5,727 bases of DNA from CAYHSY01 sp964359435 (GCA_964359435.1 CAYHSY010000050.1:1-5727); one strand, 5' to 3'. Shown: positions 1 through 5,658, counted from the first letter of the stretch. The notes: generated by a model not told the origin, from the letters alone. A program made the numbers and translations.

Positions 1-1
1 C

Positions 2-244
2 AAGCCCGCGCCGGGCATGGCGCTCGCGGCCGTTGCTGATTTTGATGTCAGCTTTAATGACAGCTGGATGGTGGGGGACAGGGATGTGGATGTTTTGATG
101 GGGCGCGAGTGCAACATGAAAACCATAAAATTGGGCGGCAAAATTTCACCAGAGCATAAAGTCGAGCCAAGGCATTATGCGAGAGACCTGAAAGAAGCAG
201 TAGATATAATAATTAAAAATGAAAATATCAAAGTGCAAAATTAA
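2..244 (+). CDS. HAD-superfamily phosphatase, HisB-N/GmhB type, C-terminal fragment
   Basis: The gene enters from the left edge, so only its last 80 residues are visible. The reading frame opens with KPAPGM, the motif III lysine block of HAD-IIIA phosphatases such as GmhB (D-glycero-D-manno-heptose 1,7-bisphosphate 7-phosphatase) and the HisB N-domain. About 25 residues later comes SWMVGDRDVDVLMG, the motif IV GDxxxD block that binds Mg2+, followed by the usual cysteine/KTI strand (CNMKTIKLG). These enzymes remove a phosphate from a sugar or similar small molecule in the cytosol. The ATG at 17 lies inside the domain and is not the start. The last residues (roughly NENIKVQN) are encoded by the left arm of an AT-rich inverted repeat and look like a late addition. 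The substrate cannot be decided from this part; a heptose phosphatase is the nearest guess. It lies 65 bp upstream of glmS on the same strand. Confidence 0.8.
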   Translation, partial: KPAPGMALAAVADFDVSFNDSWMVGDRDVDVLMGRECNMKTIKLGGKISPEHKVEPRHYARDLKEAVDIIIKNENIKVQN

Positions 245-308
245 GGTATTGTTTATTTTGAGTTTTGCGTCACCATTTTCCATTTTGAGTTTTACATTTT
301 AAATTTTT
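208..308. repeat. AT-rich imperfect inverted repeat before glmS
   Basis: The left arm at 208-241 and the right arm at 275-308 are reverse complements at 27 of 34 positions by hand alignment, separated by 33 bases. The left arm overlaps the final codons of the HAD phosphatase gene, and the right arm ends one base before the glmS ATG. The region also contains a 12-base direct repeat, ATTTTGAGTTTT, at 255-266 and 282-293. The arms are almost entirely A+T and contain runs like CAAAGTGCAAAAT. It could be a decayed miniature repeat element or a hairpin acting on glmS expression. Simple AT bias explains part of the match but probably not the shared G/C positions. Confidence 0.5.
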
Positions 309-309
309 T

Positions 310-2130
310 ATGTGTGGCATAACCGGATACATAGGCAATAAAGAGGCCCTGCCGATCGCGTTTCATAATTTGCGTAAATTGGAATATCGCGGATATGATT
401 CAGCCGGCGTGACATATTTTGAAGGCGGCAAAAAGGGGCCGGCGGCGGTTTTAATACGGAAAACCGGCAAATTGTCGGCTTTGGAGGGCGCCATCTTTGG
501 CAAGAACAGTTTGCCGGGCACGGCGGCCATCGCCCATACGCGTTGGGCGACTCATGGCGCGCCGACTGAAAAAAACGCCCATCCGCATCCGGATTGCGGG
601 CAAGGTATTTTTGTTGTGCATAACGGCATTATCGAAAACTATGGCGATTTGAAAGCCGCACTTCTTCAAAAGGGCCACAAATTCCGTTCCGAGACCGATA
701 CGGAGGTGGTGTCTCATCTTTTGGAAGAAGAGCGTAAAAAAGTCGCGGATTTTGAGGACGCCTTGGCCGCCGCTTTGGCCAAAATCAGCGGCGCGTACGC
801 GTTCGGCATTATCCTGGCGGATGAACCAAAGGCGATCTATTTTGCCCGCCTTGGCAGCCCGCTGGTTTTGGGGTTGGGGGAAGGCGAGTTCTTTTTGGCA
901 TCGGACCCCACGGCGCTGGCCGGGCTGGTAAAAAAAGTTGTTTATTTGGAAGATGGTCAGCGCGGCAAAATTACGCCGGAGGGTTTTTGGGTTTCTCCGA
1001 CCCGTACTAAAATAGAGGCATTGGATTTGGATGTGGAGGAGGCGAGGAAGGGTGATTTTCCGCACTTTATGCTTAAGGAAATTTTTGAAGGGCCGGAGGT
1101 CGTGAAGTCCGCTTTCCGGGGGCGTCTTCTGTTGAAAGAGGGGGACGTGCGGCTGGGCGGTTTGATGTCCGTGTCCGAAGAATTGGAGCGCATTAAACGT
1201 CTGGAAATTATCGGTTGCGGCACGTCTTATTACGCCGGCATGATCGGAAAAATGCTTATAGAAGAATTTGCGGGCATTCCCACGTCCATCGCGGTGGCTT
1301 CCGAATATAGGTATCACGCGAATCCTGTGGAAAAAGGCAATGCGGCGCTTTTTATCTCCCAGTCCGGTGAAACAGCGGATACTTTGGCGGCGCTACGCAA
1401 AGCCGCGGCCAGAAAATATCTTACTCTAGGCATCGTGAACGTGGTGGGTTCCAGTATCTCCAGGGAAACCGATGCCGGCGTTTATAATCATGCGGGGCCG
1501 GAAATCGGCGTCGCTTCCACCAAAGCGTTTCTTTCGCAAATCGGAGTATTGTCTCTTATGTCGTTGCGTTTGGCGCGGGCAGGTAAGAGTTTTCGGAAAA
1601 TCGTCGGCGCCTTGGACCGGATCCCTCATAAAATAGAATTAATTTTGAAGCAGAGCGCAGCCATAAAAAAGTTGGCCAAAAAGTATGCCCGATATAATAA
1701 TTTTTTATATATCGGTCGGGGTTATAATTATCCCGTAGCGATGGAGGGCGCCATTAAACTCAAAGAAATTTCTTACGCGCACGCGGAAGGGTATGCCGCG
1801 GGTGAAATGAAGCACGGCCCCATCGCCTTGATTGATAAAAATTTCCCGACTATAGTGATTGCGACCGCCAATAAACTTTATGAAAAAACATTATCCAATA
1901 TCCAGGAGATTAAGGCGCGCGGGGGGCCGGTTTTGGCCATCGCGACTGTGGGCGACAAAGAAATTGCCAAATTGGCCGATGATGTGATTTATGTGCCGGA
2001 AACTCTGCCGCAATTGGAGCCGTTTTTGACGGTGGTGCCGCTGCAATTATTCGCGTACTATTTTGCGGTTTTGCGGGGGTACGATGTAGACCGGCCGCGC
2101 AATCTGGCCAAGAGTGTTACTGTGGAATAG
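310..2130 (+). CDS. glmS: Glutamine-fructose-6-phosphate aminotransferase (isomerizing)
   Basis: GlmS makes glucosamine-6-phosphate and glutamate from fructose-6-phosphate and glutamine, the entry step to UDP-GlcNAc and peptidoglycan; it is cytosolic and usually dimeric. The 606 residues match the family length (E. coli 609 with Met). The N-terminal glutaminase domain spans about 1-240: catalytic Cys2 in MCGITGYIG, HTRWATHG at 76-83, NG at 105-106 and SETDTE at 127-132. Two SIS sugar-isomerase domains follow: CGTSYYAG at 303-310, the SQSGET phosphate loop at 350-355, GPEIGVASTKAF at 396-407, Glu486 in KLKE, His502 in KHGP, and Lys601 in the C-terminal NLAKSVTVE. No key residue is missing. The ATG at 310 is fixed because Cys2 must follow the initiator Met. 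No SD is visible; the sequence before the ATG is nearly pure A/T. A small membrane protein gene and a strong terminator follow directly. Confidence 0.98.
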   Translation: MCGITGYIGNKEALPIAFHNLRKLEYRGYDSAGVTYFEGGKKGPAAVLIRKTGKLSALEGAIFGKNSLPGTAAIAHTRWATHGAPTEKNAHPHPDCGQGIFVVHNGIIENYGDLKAALLQKGHKFRSETDTEVVSHLLEEERKKVADFEDALAAALAKISGAYAFGIILADEPKAIYFARLGSPLVLGLGEGEFFLASDPTALAGLVKKVVYLEDGQRGKITPEGFWVSPTRTKIEALDLDVEEARKGDFPHFMLKEIFEGPEVVKSAFRGRLLLKEGDVRLGGLMSVSEELERIKRLEIIGCGTSYYAGMIGKMLIEEFAGIPTSIAVASEYRYHANPVEKGNAALFISQSGETADTLAALRKAAARKYLTLGIVNVVGSSISRETDAGVYNHAGPEIGVASTKAFLSQIGVLSLMSLRLARAGKSFRKIVGALDRIPHKIELILKQSAAIKKLAKKYARYNNFLYIGRGYNYPVAMEGAIKLKEISYAHAEGYAAGEMKHGPIALIDKNFPTIVIATANKLYEKTLSNIQEIKARGGPVLAIATVGDKEIAKLADDVIYVPETLPQLEPFLTVVPLQLFAYYFAVLRGYDVDRPRNLAKSVTVE

Positions 2131-2150
2131 ATTTGCTATATTTAATAGAT

Positions 2151-2348
2151 ATGTGGGATAAATTATTGCTGGTTTTGGTTTTATTTTTGGCTTTGGTGGG
2201 TTTGATTTTGGTATATAACATTTTTGTGAATATGCCGTTGCTTAAGGTGCCGAAAATTTCCAGCTACGCGCCGGTGCCGGTTGAGCCGCTACCAACTTTT
2301 TTTAAGAAGGCAGCTACTTCGGAGGCGGTTAGGCAGATTCAAAATTAA
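2151..2348 (+). CDS. Small single-span membrane protein, unknown function
   Basis: I do not recognise this 65-residue protein. It starts MWDKLLLVLVLFLALVG, giving one strongly hydrophobic helix at about residues 5-27. A proline-rich stretch (about 35-50, APVPVEPLP) and a polar tail with two lysines follow. The loaded N-terminus and long hydrophobic run fit a membrane anchor with a short soluble tail. I chose the ATG at 2151. An in-frame TTG at 2133, only 2 bp after the glmS stop and preceded by a weak GGA, would add six residues and allow translational coupling to glmS. The gene lies between glmS and a strong terminator, so it very likely shares the glmS transcript. Its stop codon overlaps the left edge of the terminator stem. 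It could be a non-conserved ORF, but the hydrophobic pattern and tight packing favour a real gene. Confidence 0.6.
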   Translation: MWDKLLLVLVLFLALVGLILVYNIFVNMPLLKVPKISSYAPVPVEPLPTFFKKAATSEAVRQIQN

Positions 2349-2377
2349 AACACCCGCGGCTCTTCCGCGGGTGTTTT
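2347..2377. terminator. Bidirectional intrinsic terminator between convergent genes
   Basis: A perfect 13-bp stem runs from AAAACACCCGCGG (2347-2359) to CCGCGGGTGTTTT (2365-2377), with the 5-base loop CTCTT. The A tract on one side and the T tract on the other make it work in both directions. It can end the glmS transcript on + and the htrA transcript on -, whose stop codon lies 39 bp away. It overlaps the last two bases of the small membrane gene's TAA. Confidence 0.95.
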
Positions 2378-2416
2378 ATGGGTACTTACTGCGTGGCCCG
2401 TAAGCCCGTGGATGCT

Positions 2417-3457
2417 CTATTTTCTTTCAGCCAATATGACACTCAATTCCAGGGCTTTACCGTTTCTGATCAATTTGATTCTCATGTTATCGCCCACGGA
2501 GAGATTTTCCAAAAAGTCCTGAATGGTTTTTTCTTCGGTAAGTTTTTCGCCATTGCATTCCACAATGTGGTCTTTTTCTTTAATGCCGGCTTTGGCGGCC
2601 GGAGTGCCGGGGATGACGCCTTCGCGCCTGGGTCCGTGGCCGAGGACCAGTGCCCCGTAATCAACGGTCAGCTTCATTTTGTTTTTCAAGTTTTCATCAA
2701 CCGGCACGTAGCGGAGGCCCAGAAGCGGGCGTTTGATGTGGCCGAATTTTTTAAGATCTTCCAAATCGCGTTTGGCCGAGTTGATGGGCAGGGCGAAGCT
2801 TAAATTTTGCGCACCGTAGACGATAGCGGCATTGATGCCGATGGCTTCGCCCGCGAGGTTTACGAGCGGCCCGCCGGAATTGCCCGGATTGATGGCCGCA
2901 TCCGTTTGGATAAGGCCGCGCATTTCTTGGGGCATGGCGCGCGGATCCGGTGCTGCTTTGATGGTGCGGGAGAGGCCGGAAACGATGCCGGATGAGACGG
3001 TGTTGCGGAAAAGCCCCAAGGCGTTCCCGATCGCAAGGATTTCTTCGCCCAATTCGGCTTTTTCGGAATCGCCCAATACGACGGTGGGCAGATCTTTGGC
3101 GTCAACTTTCAGAATGGCAATGTCCTCTACCGGATCGCGGGCTAAAACCGCGGCCTTGAGTTTTTGGCCGTCGTTTAGAAGGATCATGTATTCCGCTTCC
3201 GGATCAATAACCACGTGCTTGTTGGTTAAAATGACGCCGTTTGAATGAACTACAAAACCGGAACCGCCGCCGATTTTGACCATGCCATGCGAATCAACGG
3301 CTTCATCGGGAATCTCCGGCAAGCCCTCCAGCGGAGCGTGTCCGTAAAATTCATGCGCCATTTCTTTTTCTACGGATTCCAAGCTCTTGGAAATCACAAT
3401 GGAAACTACCGCCGGCATTACTTTTTTAATGGTATTCTTTATTTTTGAGATGGCCAT
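2417..3457 (-). CDS. HtrA/DegP-like trypsin-fold serine protease with one PDZ domain, no signal peptide
   Basis: This HtrA-family protease would degrade or process misfolded proteins. With the ATG at 3457 it has 346 residues. The trypsin-like domain starts almost at once (KKVMPAVVSIVIS, residues 11-23). The catalytic triad is complete: His81 in TNKHVV, Asp112 in DPVEDIAILKV and Ser194 in PGNSGGPLVN. GGGSGFVV (63-70), IGNALG (143-148) and IQTDAAINPGNSGG are standard HtrA blocks. One PDZ domain spans about 244-345 (LGLRYV, GVIPGTPAAKAGIKEKDHI). Unlike most HtrA proteins there is no N-terminal membrane segment or signal peptide, so it should be cytosolic or exported another way. In-frame ATGs at 3475 and 3463 exist, but a TATAAT box overlaps or adjoins them, so 3457 is preferred. 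No SD is visible. It follows yvcK by 25 bp and is convergent with the glmS unit. Confidence 0.93.
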   Translation of the reverse strand: MAISKIKNTIKKVMPAVVSIVISKSLESVEKEMAHEFYGHAPLEGLPEIPDEAVDSHGMVKIGGGSGFVVHSNGVILTNKHVVIDPEAEYMILLNDGQKLKAAVLARDPVEDIAILKVDAKDLPTVVLGDSEKAELGEEILAIGNALGLFRNTVSSGIVSGLSRTIKAAPDPRAMPQEMRGLIQTDAAINPGNSGGPLVNLAGEAIGINAAIVYGAQNLSFALPINSAKRDLEDLKKFGHIKRPLLGLRYVPVDENLKNKMKLTVDYGALVLGHGPRREGVIPGTPAAKAGIKEKDHIVECNGEKLTEEKTIQDFLENLSVGDNMRIKLIRNGKALELSVILAERK

Positions 3458-3464
3458 ATGCATT

Positions 3465-3494
3465 ATTATATACAATTATATGTTATTTCAACAA
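3465..3494 (-). promoter_or_regulatory. Predicted htrA promoter, leaderless type, tandem -10 boxes
   Basis: On the - strand a perfect TATAAT lies at 3465-3470, with 7 bases before the ATG at 3457. Transcription would then begin at or one base before the start codon. A TTGTTG at 3489-3494 gives an 18-bp spacer; TTGAAA at 3486-3491 gives 15 bp. The -35 region overlaps the last codons of yvcK. A second TATAAT at 3475-3480 would give a leader of about 11 bases. AT-rich sequence yields such boxes by chance, so the exact start site is uncertain. Confidence 0.55.
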
Positions 3495-4433
3495 TCGGAT
3501 GATAAGGCGCGCAAGCCGGGCCGCGTCATGTTTGATAAGATTGCGCTCGATGGGATCGCCTTTGATCCTTTCAGAAAATTTTTTATTAATGAGCGGCGCG
3601 CCTGTGCAGCGACAATTTTTATGGGATAAATGTTCGACTAATTTTTCGCCTTTTCGGGCTTGGAGTTGGAAAGTTTTATCCGGTAATCCGGCAGAGTTAT
3701 AAACGACGTTATCCGGGATGCCGATGTGGCGCGAGATCAAGGCGATGAAATCATGAACCGCGAAGTTGTCCGTGTGGCGGGGTTTGGTGGTGAGGTTGGT
3801 AATGAGTATTTTTTGGGCCCGGCTTTGCCTTAAGGTCCGGCTGACGCTTTTGATTAAAAGCGGCGGCAAAATACTGGAATGGATATCGCCTGGGGCAATA
3901 ATAATAACTTGCGCGTTTTTGATGGCGGCAAGGGCTGCGGGGTTCGCGCGGGGGATGGGGGAAAGGGTTAATGTTTGGAGCGTCCGGAGGTCGCTTTGAT
4001 GGATCTGTTTTTGACCGACGATGGTCCGGTTTTTTAAGCGGGCCACAATGTCGGCAAGTTCGAGGGTCACCGGGATAACTTGGCCTTTGACTTTCAACAA
4101 TTCGCCGACTTGTTTTATGGCATGTTCAAAGCCAAGGTTTTTTGCGAGCGCCGCGATGATTAAATTGCCTAGATTGTGGCCTTGCAGCCGACCTTCGGCA
4201 AAGCGGTATCGAAAAAGCGTCCCAAGCGGTTGAGCGGCGGAGCGAGAGAGCGCTAAAAGACATTGACGGAGGTCGCCGGGCGGGAGCATGTTAAGTTCTT
4301 TTCTCAATCTTCCGCTTGAGCCGGCGTTGTCCATAACGGAAATAATGGCCGAGAGTTCAAGTGGATAATTTTTTAGGCCGTAGAGCAGATTGCTGGTTCC
4401 GCTGCCACCGCCGATTATGACTATGCGTTTCAT
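3483..4433 (-). CDS. yvcK: YvcK/GlmR family UDP-GlcNAc-binding factor (CofD-like fold)
   Basis: At 316 residues it matches B. subtilis YvcK (317), a cytosolic factor needed on gluconeogenic carbon sources. YvcK is also called GlmR because it binds UDP-GlcNAc and stimulates GlmS. Family blocks appear in order: the nucleotide-binding loop VIIGGGSGTSNLLYGL (5-20), DNAGSSGRLRKEL (35-47), the hallmark MLPPGDLRQCL (49-59), FRYRF...GHNLGNLI (75-92), the IIAPGDIHSSILPPLL block (178-193) and a C-terminal IKHDAARLA (300-308). Two places differ from the usual form: MDNAGSSG where DDGGSSG is common, and NLTTKPRHTDNF (213-224) where NLMTQPGETxGF is common. The ATG at 4433 is preferred over a TTG at 4439. 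No SD is seen; a small hairpin lies just upstream. The gene precedes htrA on the same strand and may be partly co-transcribed with it. Confidence 0.93.
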   Translation of the reverse strand: MKRIVIIGGGSGTSNLLYGLKNYPLELSAIISVMDNAGSSGRLRKELNMLPPGDLRQCLLALSRSAAQPLGTLFRYRFAEGRLQGHNLGNLIIAALAKNLGFEHAIKQVGELLKVKGQVIPVTLELADIVARLKNRTIVGQKQIHQSDLRTLQTLTLSPIPRANPAALAAIKNAQVIIIAPGDIHSSILPPLLIKSVSRTLRQSRAQKILITNLTTKPRHTDNFAVHDFIALISRHIGIPDNVVYNSAGLPDKTFQLQARKGEKLVEHLSHKNCRCTGAPLINKKFSERIKGDPIERNLIKHDAARLARLIIRLLK

Positions 4434-4440
4434 ATACAAT

Positions 4441-4468
4441 AAAACCAGTGGCGGGCCTTCGCCGTTTT
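4441..4468. other. Small hairpin just upstream of yvcK
   Basis: GGCG (4450-4453) and CGCC (4460-4463) pair around a 6-base loop. The flanks AAAAC (4441-4445) and GTTTT (4464-4468) extend the pairing past a 4-base bulge. Read on +, it ends in a T-rich tract like a weak terminator. Read on -, it is a possible 5' UTR hairpin ending 7 bases before the yvcK ATG. No role can be assigned. Confidence 0.3.
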
Positions 4469-4494
4469 ATTTTGTTATTTCGGATATACGGGTC

Positions 4495-4523
4495 TTGATA
4501 TCGAGTAATTTCGATGTTAATAT
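4495..4523 (+). promoter_or_regulatory. Predicted promoter of tRNA-Ala
   Basis: TTGATA at 4495-4500 (five of six -35 consensus bases) and TAATAT at 4518-4523 (four of six -10 bases) are 17 bp apart. Transcription would start near 4530, about 20 bases before the mature tRNA 5' end, a normal leader length. The two boxes lie in a small inverted repeat, TTGATAT / ATATCAA, at 4495-4501 and 4522-4528. Confidence 0.5.
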
Positions 4524-4550
4524 ATCAACTAGAATACGGATAGCTTTGAA

Positions 4551-4624
4551 GGGCCTATAGTATAACGGTAATACGGATCCATGGCATGGATCAGGCCGGG
4601 GTTCGACTCCCCGTAGGTCCACCA
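4551..4624 (+). tRNA. tRNA-Ala(GGC)
   Basis: The full cloverleaf folds by hand. The 7-bp acceptor is GGGCCTA (4551-4557) with TAGGTCC (4614-4620). The D stem is GTAT/ATAC around AACGGTA. The anticodon stem is GATCC/GGATC around loop ATGGCAT with anticodon GGC at 4583-4585, reading GCC and GCU alanine codons. The variable region has 4 bases, and the T arm is CGGGG-TTCGACT-CCCCG. The G3:U70 wobble pair (4553 with 4618), the main alanine identity element, is present, and the discriminator is A at 4621. The CCA end (4622-4624) is encoded. The gene diverges from yvcK and converges with the HD gene. A T-rich tract (4632-4642, ten T in eleven) shortly after it may help end transcription. Confidence 0.97.
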
Positions 4625-4643
4625 ACAGGAATTTTCTTTTTTG

Positions 4644-4676
4644 AAACAAAACGCCGCGTCCGGGAGGGGAGCGGCG
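4644..4676 (-). terminator. Intrinsic terminator of the HD hydrolase gene
   Basis: On the - strand CGCCGC-TCC pairs with GGA-(bulged C)-GCGGCG around the loop CCTCCC, followed by TTTTGTTT (4651 down to 4644). The stem begins 3 bases after the HD gene's TAA. It has no T tract on the + strand, so it should act only on -. Confidence 0.8.
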
Positions 4677-4679
4677 GGG

Positions 4680-5519
4680 TTAGGCGGATATGTTCTTAAT
4701 GGGATGCTTGGGATCGGGGCCAAGCTGGCTAAATCGAGCCAAAGTCGGTTCCAATTCGGGATCCTCGATCTTAAGGAATTCCCTGAAGGCCATTCGCAGG
4801 TCTTCGATGGTCTTCAAGTTCAAACTGGCCAGATGGAGGAAACAACGATGCGTGCGGCGCAGGAGTCCTTTGGTTTCTTTGGTGCCGGCGATGTTTTTGG
4901 CCGGGGGTAATATCAACCCATTTGCCGCAACAACCGCGTGTTCCCAGGCGTCTTCCAGGCATTTTCTGATGCCCAGCTGTTTGCGGATTGTTTCTCCGAG
5001 TTTTTCTACAAAATACAGCAGACCCCATGCATCGACATGATCCAGGGCATTCCCGTCATGCACGATTTTTTCTTCCGTTGAAGTGGGGTTGTCCAGCTTG
5101 GGGTTCCCGATTTTTCCTTGGCCGGAGATACTGTGGCACCCCACGATGAGTTCAACCTTTTGGACTACTTGGGCTTGTTTGCCCAATTCCTCCGTAAGGA
5201 AATTCCTGGTTTTCTTTTTTCCTATCAGGAGGTGCGCGTTATTTTCGGCCCAGCCGTTGGGCGATGAAGCGCAGAGTTTCGCGCAATCGTGGCAATTGAC
5301 AGCCACGAGCATCGTTGGCACATTCACTTCGGGGTATAGTCCGCAGATGGCTTTGACCCACGTATGGATCCGGACCGTGTGGTTCAAAACAAGAATCACC
5401 ATTCGAGCGGTCACATTGCTTTTGGGTTTGGTGAGCTCGGCGCGAAGGGAAGCGTTCAGGAATTCCCCGGCGCTCCGCACGTCTCGCATGATGATGCGAT
5501 TGGCGTAGGGGCTTTCCAT
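4680..5519 (-). CDS. HD-domain metal-dependent phosphohydrolase, substrate unknown
   Basis: The 279-residue product looks like an HD-superfamily hydrolase, which usually cleaves phosphate esters in nucleotides with a bound metal. Metal ligands appear in order: His47 in NHTVRIHTW, His77-Asp78 in NCHDCAKL, His96 and His129 in VGCHSISG, then EEKIVHDGNALDHVDAWGLLYF (149-170). The last block resembles the 'DADxLD' motif of YedJ/YpgQ-like HD proteins, with DGN instead of DAD. The C-terminal 100 residues are helical-looking and not recognised. The start at 5519 is decided by a strong SD (GGAGG, 6-base spacer). A longer frame from 5600 runs back through the -10 box and is unlikely to be translated. 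It has its own promoter and terminator, so it is probably a single-gene unit. Its clear SD is unlike its neighbours and may hint at a different origin. The substrate cannot be predicted. Confidence 0.8.
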   Translation of the reverse strand: MESPYANRIIMRDVRSAGEFLNASLRAELTKPKSNVTARMVILVLNHTVRIHTWVKAICGLYPEVNVPTMLVAVNCHDCAKLCASSPNGWAENNAHLLIGKKKTRNFLTEELGKQAQVVQKVELIVGCHSISGQGKIGNPKLDNPTSTEEKIVHDGNALDHVDAWGLLYFVEKLGETIRKQLGIRKCLEDAWEHAVVAANGLILPPAKNIAGTKETKGLLRRTHRCFLHLASLNLKTIEDLRMAFREFLKIEDPELEPTLARFSQLGPDPKHPIKNISA

Positions 5520-5525
5520 AACTAA

Positions 5526-5530
5526 CCTCC
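5526..5530 (-). promoter_or_regulatory. Strong Shine-Dalgarno of the HD gene
   Basis: GGAGG on the - strand is spaced by TTAGTT (6 bases) from the ATG at 5519. It fixes the start and is the only convincing ribosome binding site in the window. Confidence 0.85.
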
Positions 5531-5571
5531 ACAATGTTTCTGATTGGATATGTTGGATAAAAGCTGTATTT

Positions 5572-5600
5572 ATTATATCTTGAATTATTGTAAAATGCAA
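5572..5600 (-). promoter_or_regulatory. Predicted promoter of the HD gene
   Basis: A perfect TATAAT at 5572-5577 lies 17 bp from TTGCAT at 5595-5600, a weak -35 with three of six consensus bases. Transcription would start near 5565, giving a leader of about 46 bases that includes the SD. The -35 box lies inside the T tract of the upstream gene's terminator. Confidence 0.6.
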
Positions 5601-5631
5601 ACCCCACGCGGTGAACGAACATAGCGTGGGG
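5592..5631 (-). terminator. Intrinsic terminator of the right-edge gene
   Basis: An 8-bp stem, CCCCACGC (5602-5609) with GCGTGGGG (5624-5631), has a 14-base loop. On the - strand it is followed by TTTGCATTTT (5601 down to 5592). It lies 27 bases after the stop codon of the right-edge reading frame, which supports that frame as a real gene end. Confidence 0.7.
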
Positions 5632-5637
5632 GGGGGG
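5628..5637. repeat. Run of ten G
   Basis: Ten consecutive G on +, then T and four more G, lie between the right-edge gene's stop and its terminator. The first four G form part of the terminator stem. Such runs are prone to slippage in cells and to sequencing or assembly length errors. Confidence 0.9.
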
Positions 5638-5658
5638 TGGGGTGAGCTTGCCGTGCAG

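Noticed and set aside
245..309. glmS ribozyme or other riboswitch upstream of glmS
   Set aside because: The spacer is only 65 bases, nearly pure A/T, and has no room for the conserved ribozyme core.
451..1317. Long - strand open frame of 288 codons opposite glmS
   Set aside because: It lies wholly inside the well-supported glmS gene, and its translation (many His, Arg, Gln and Phe) shows no domain; it is a shadow of glmS codon use.
2378..3248. Open + strand frames opposite htrA
   Set aside because: They overlap the complete HtrA catalytic and PDZ domains and have no recognisable product.
4600..4680. tRNA-Ala as an integration site for a mobile element carrying the HD gene
   Set aside because: No second copy of the tRNA 3' end is seen in the window, and no integrase is present.
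4467..4723. Two short - strand reading frames across the tRNA, with WTYGESNPG-like and GVEPRPDPC-like peptides
   Set aside because: They are antisense translations of the tRNA T arm and anticodon arm, a well-known source of false protein annotations.
5520..5600. A 27-residue N-terminal extension of the HD protein
   Set aside because: The added codons run through the TATAAT box, while the start at 5519 has an ideal SD.
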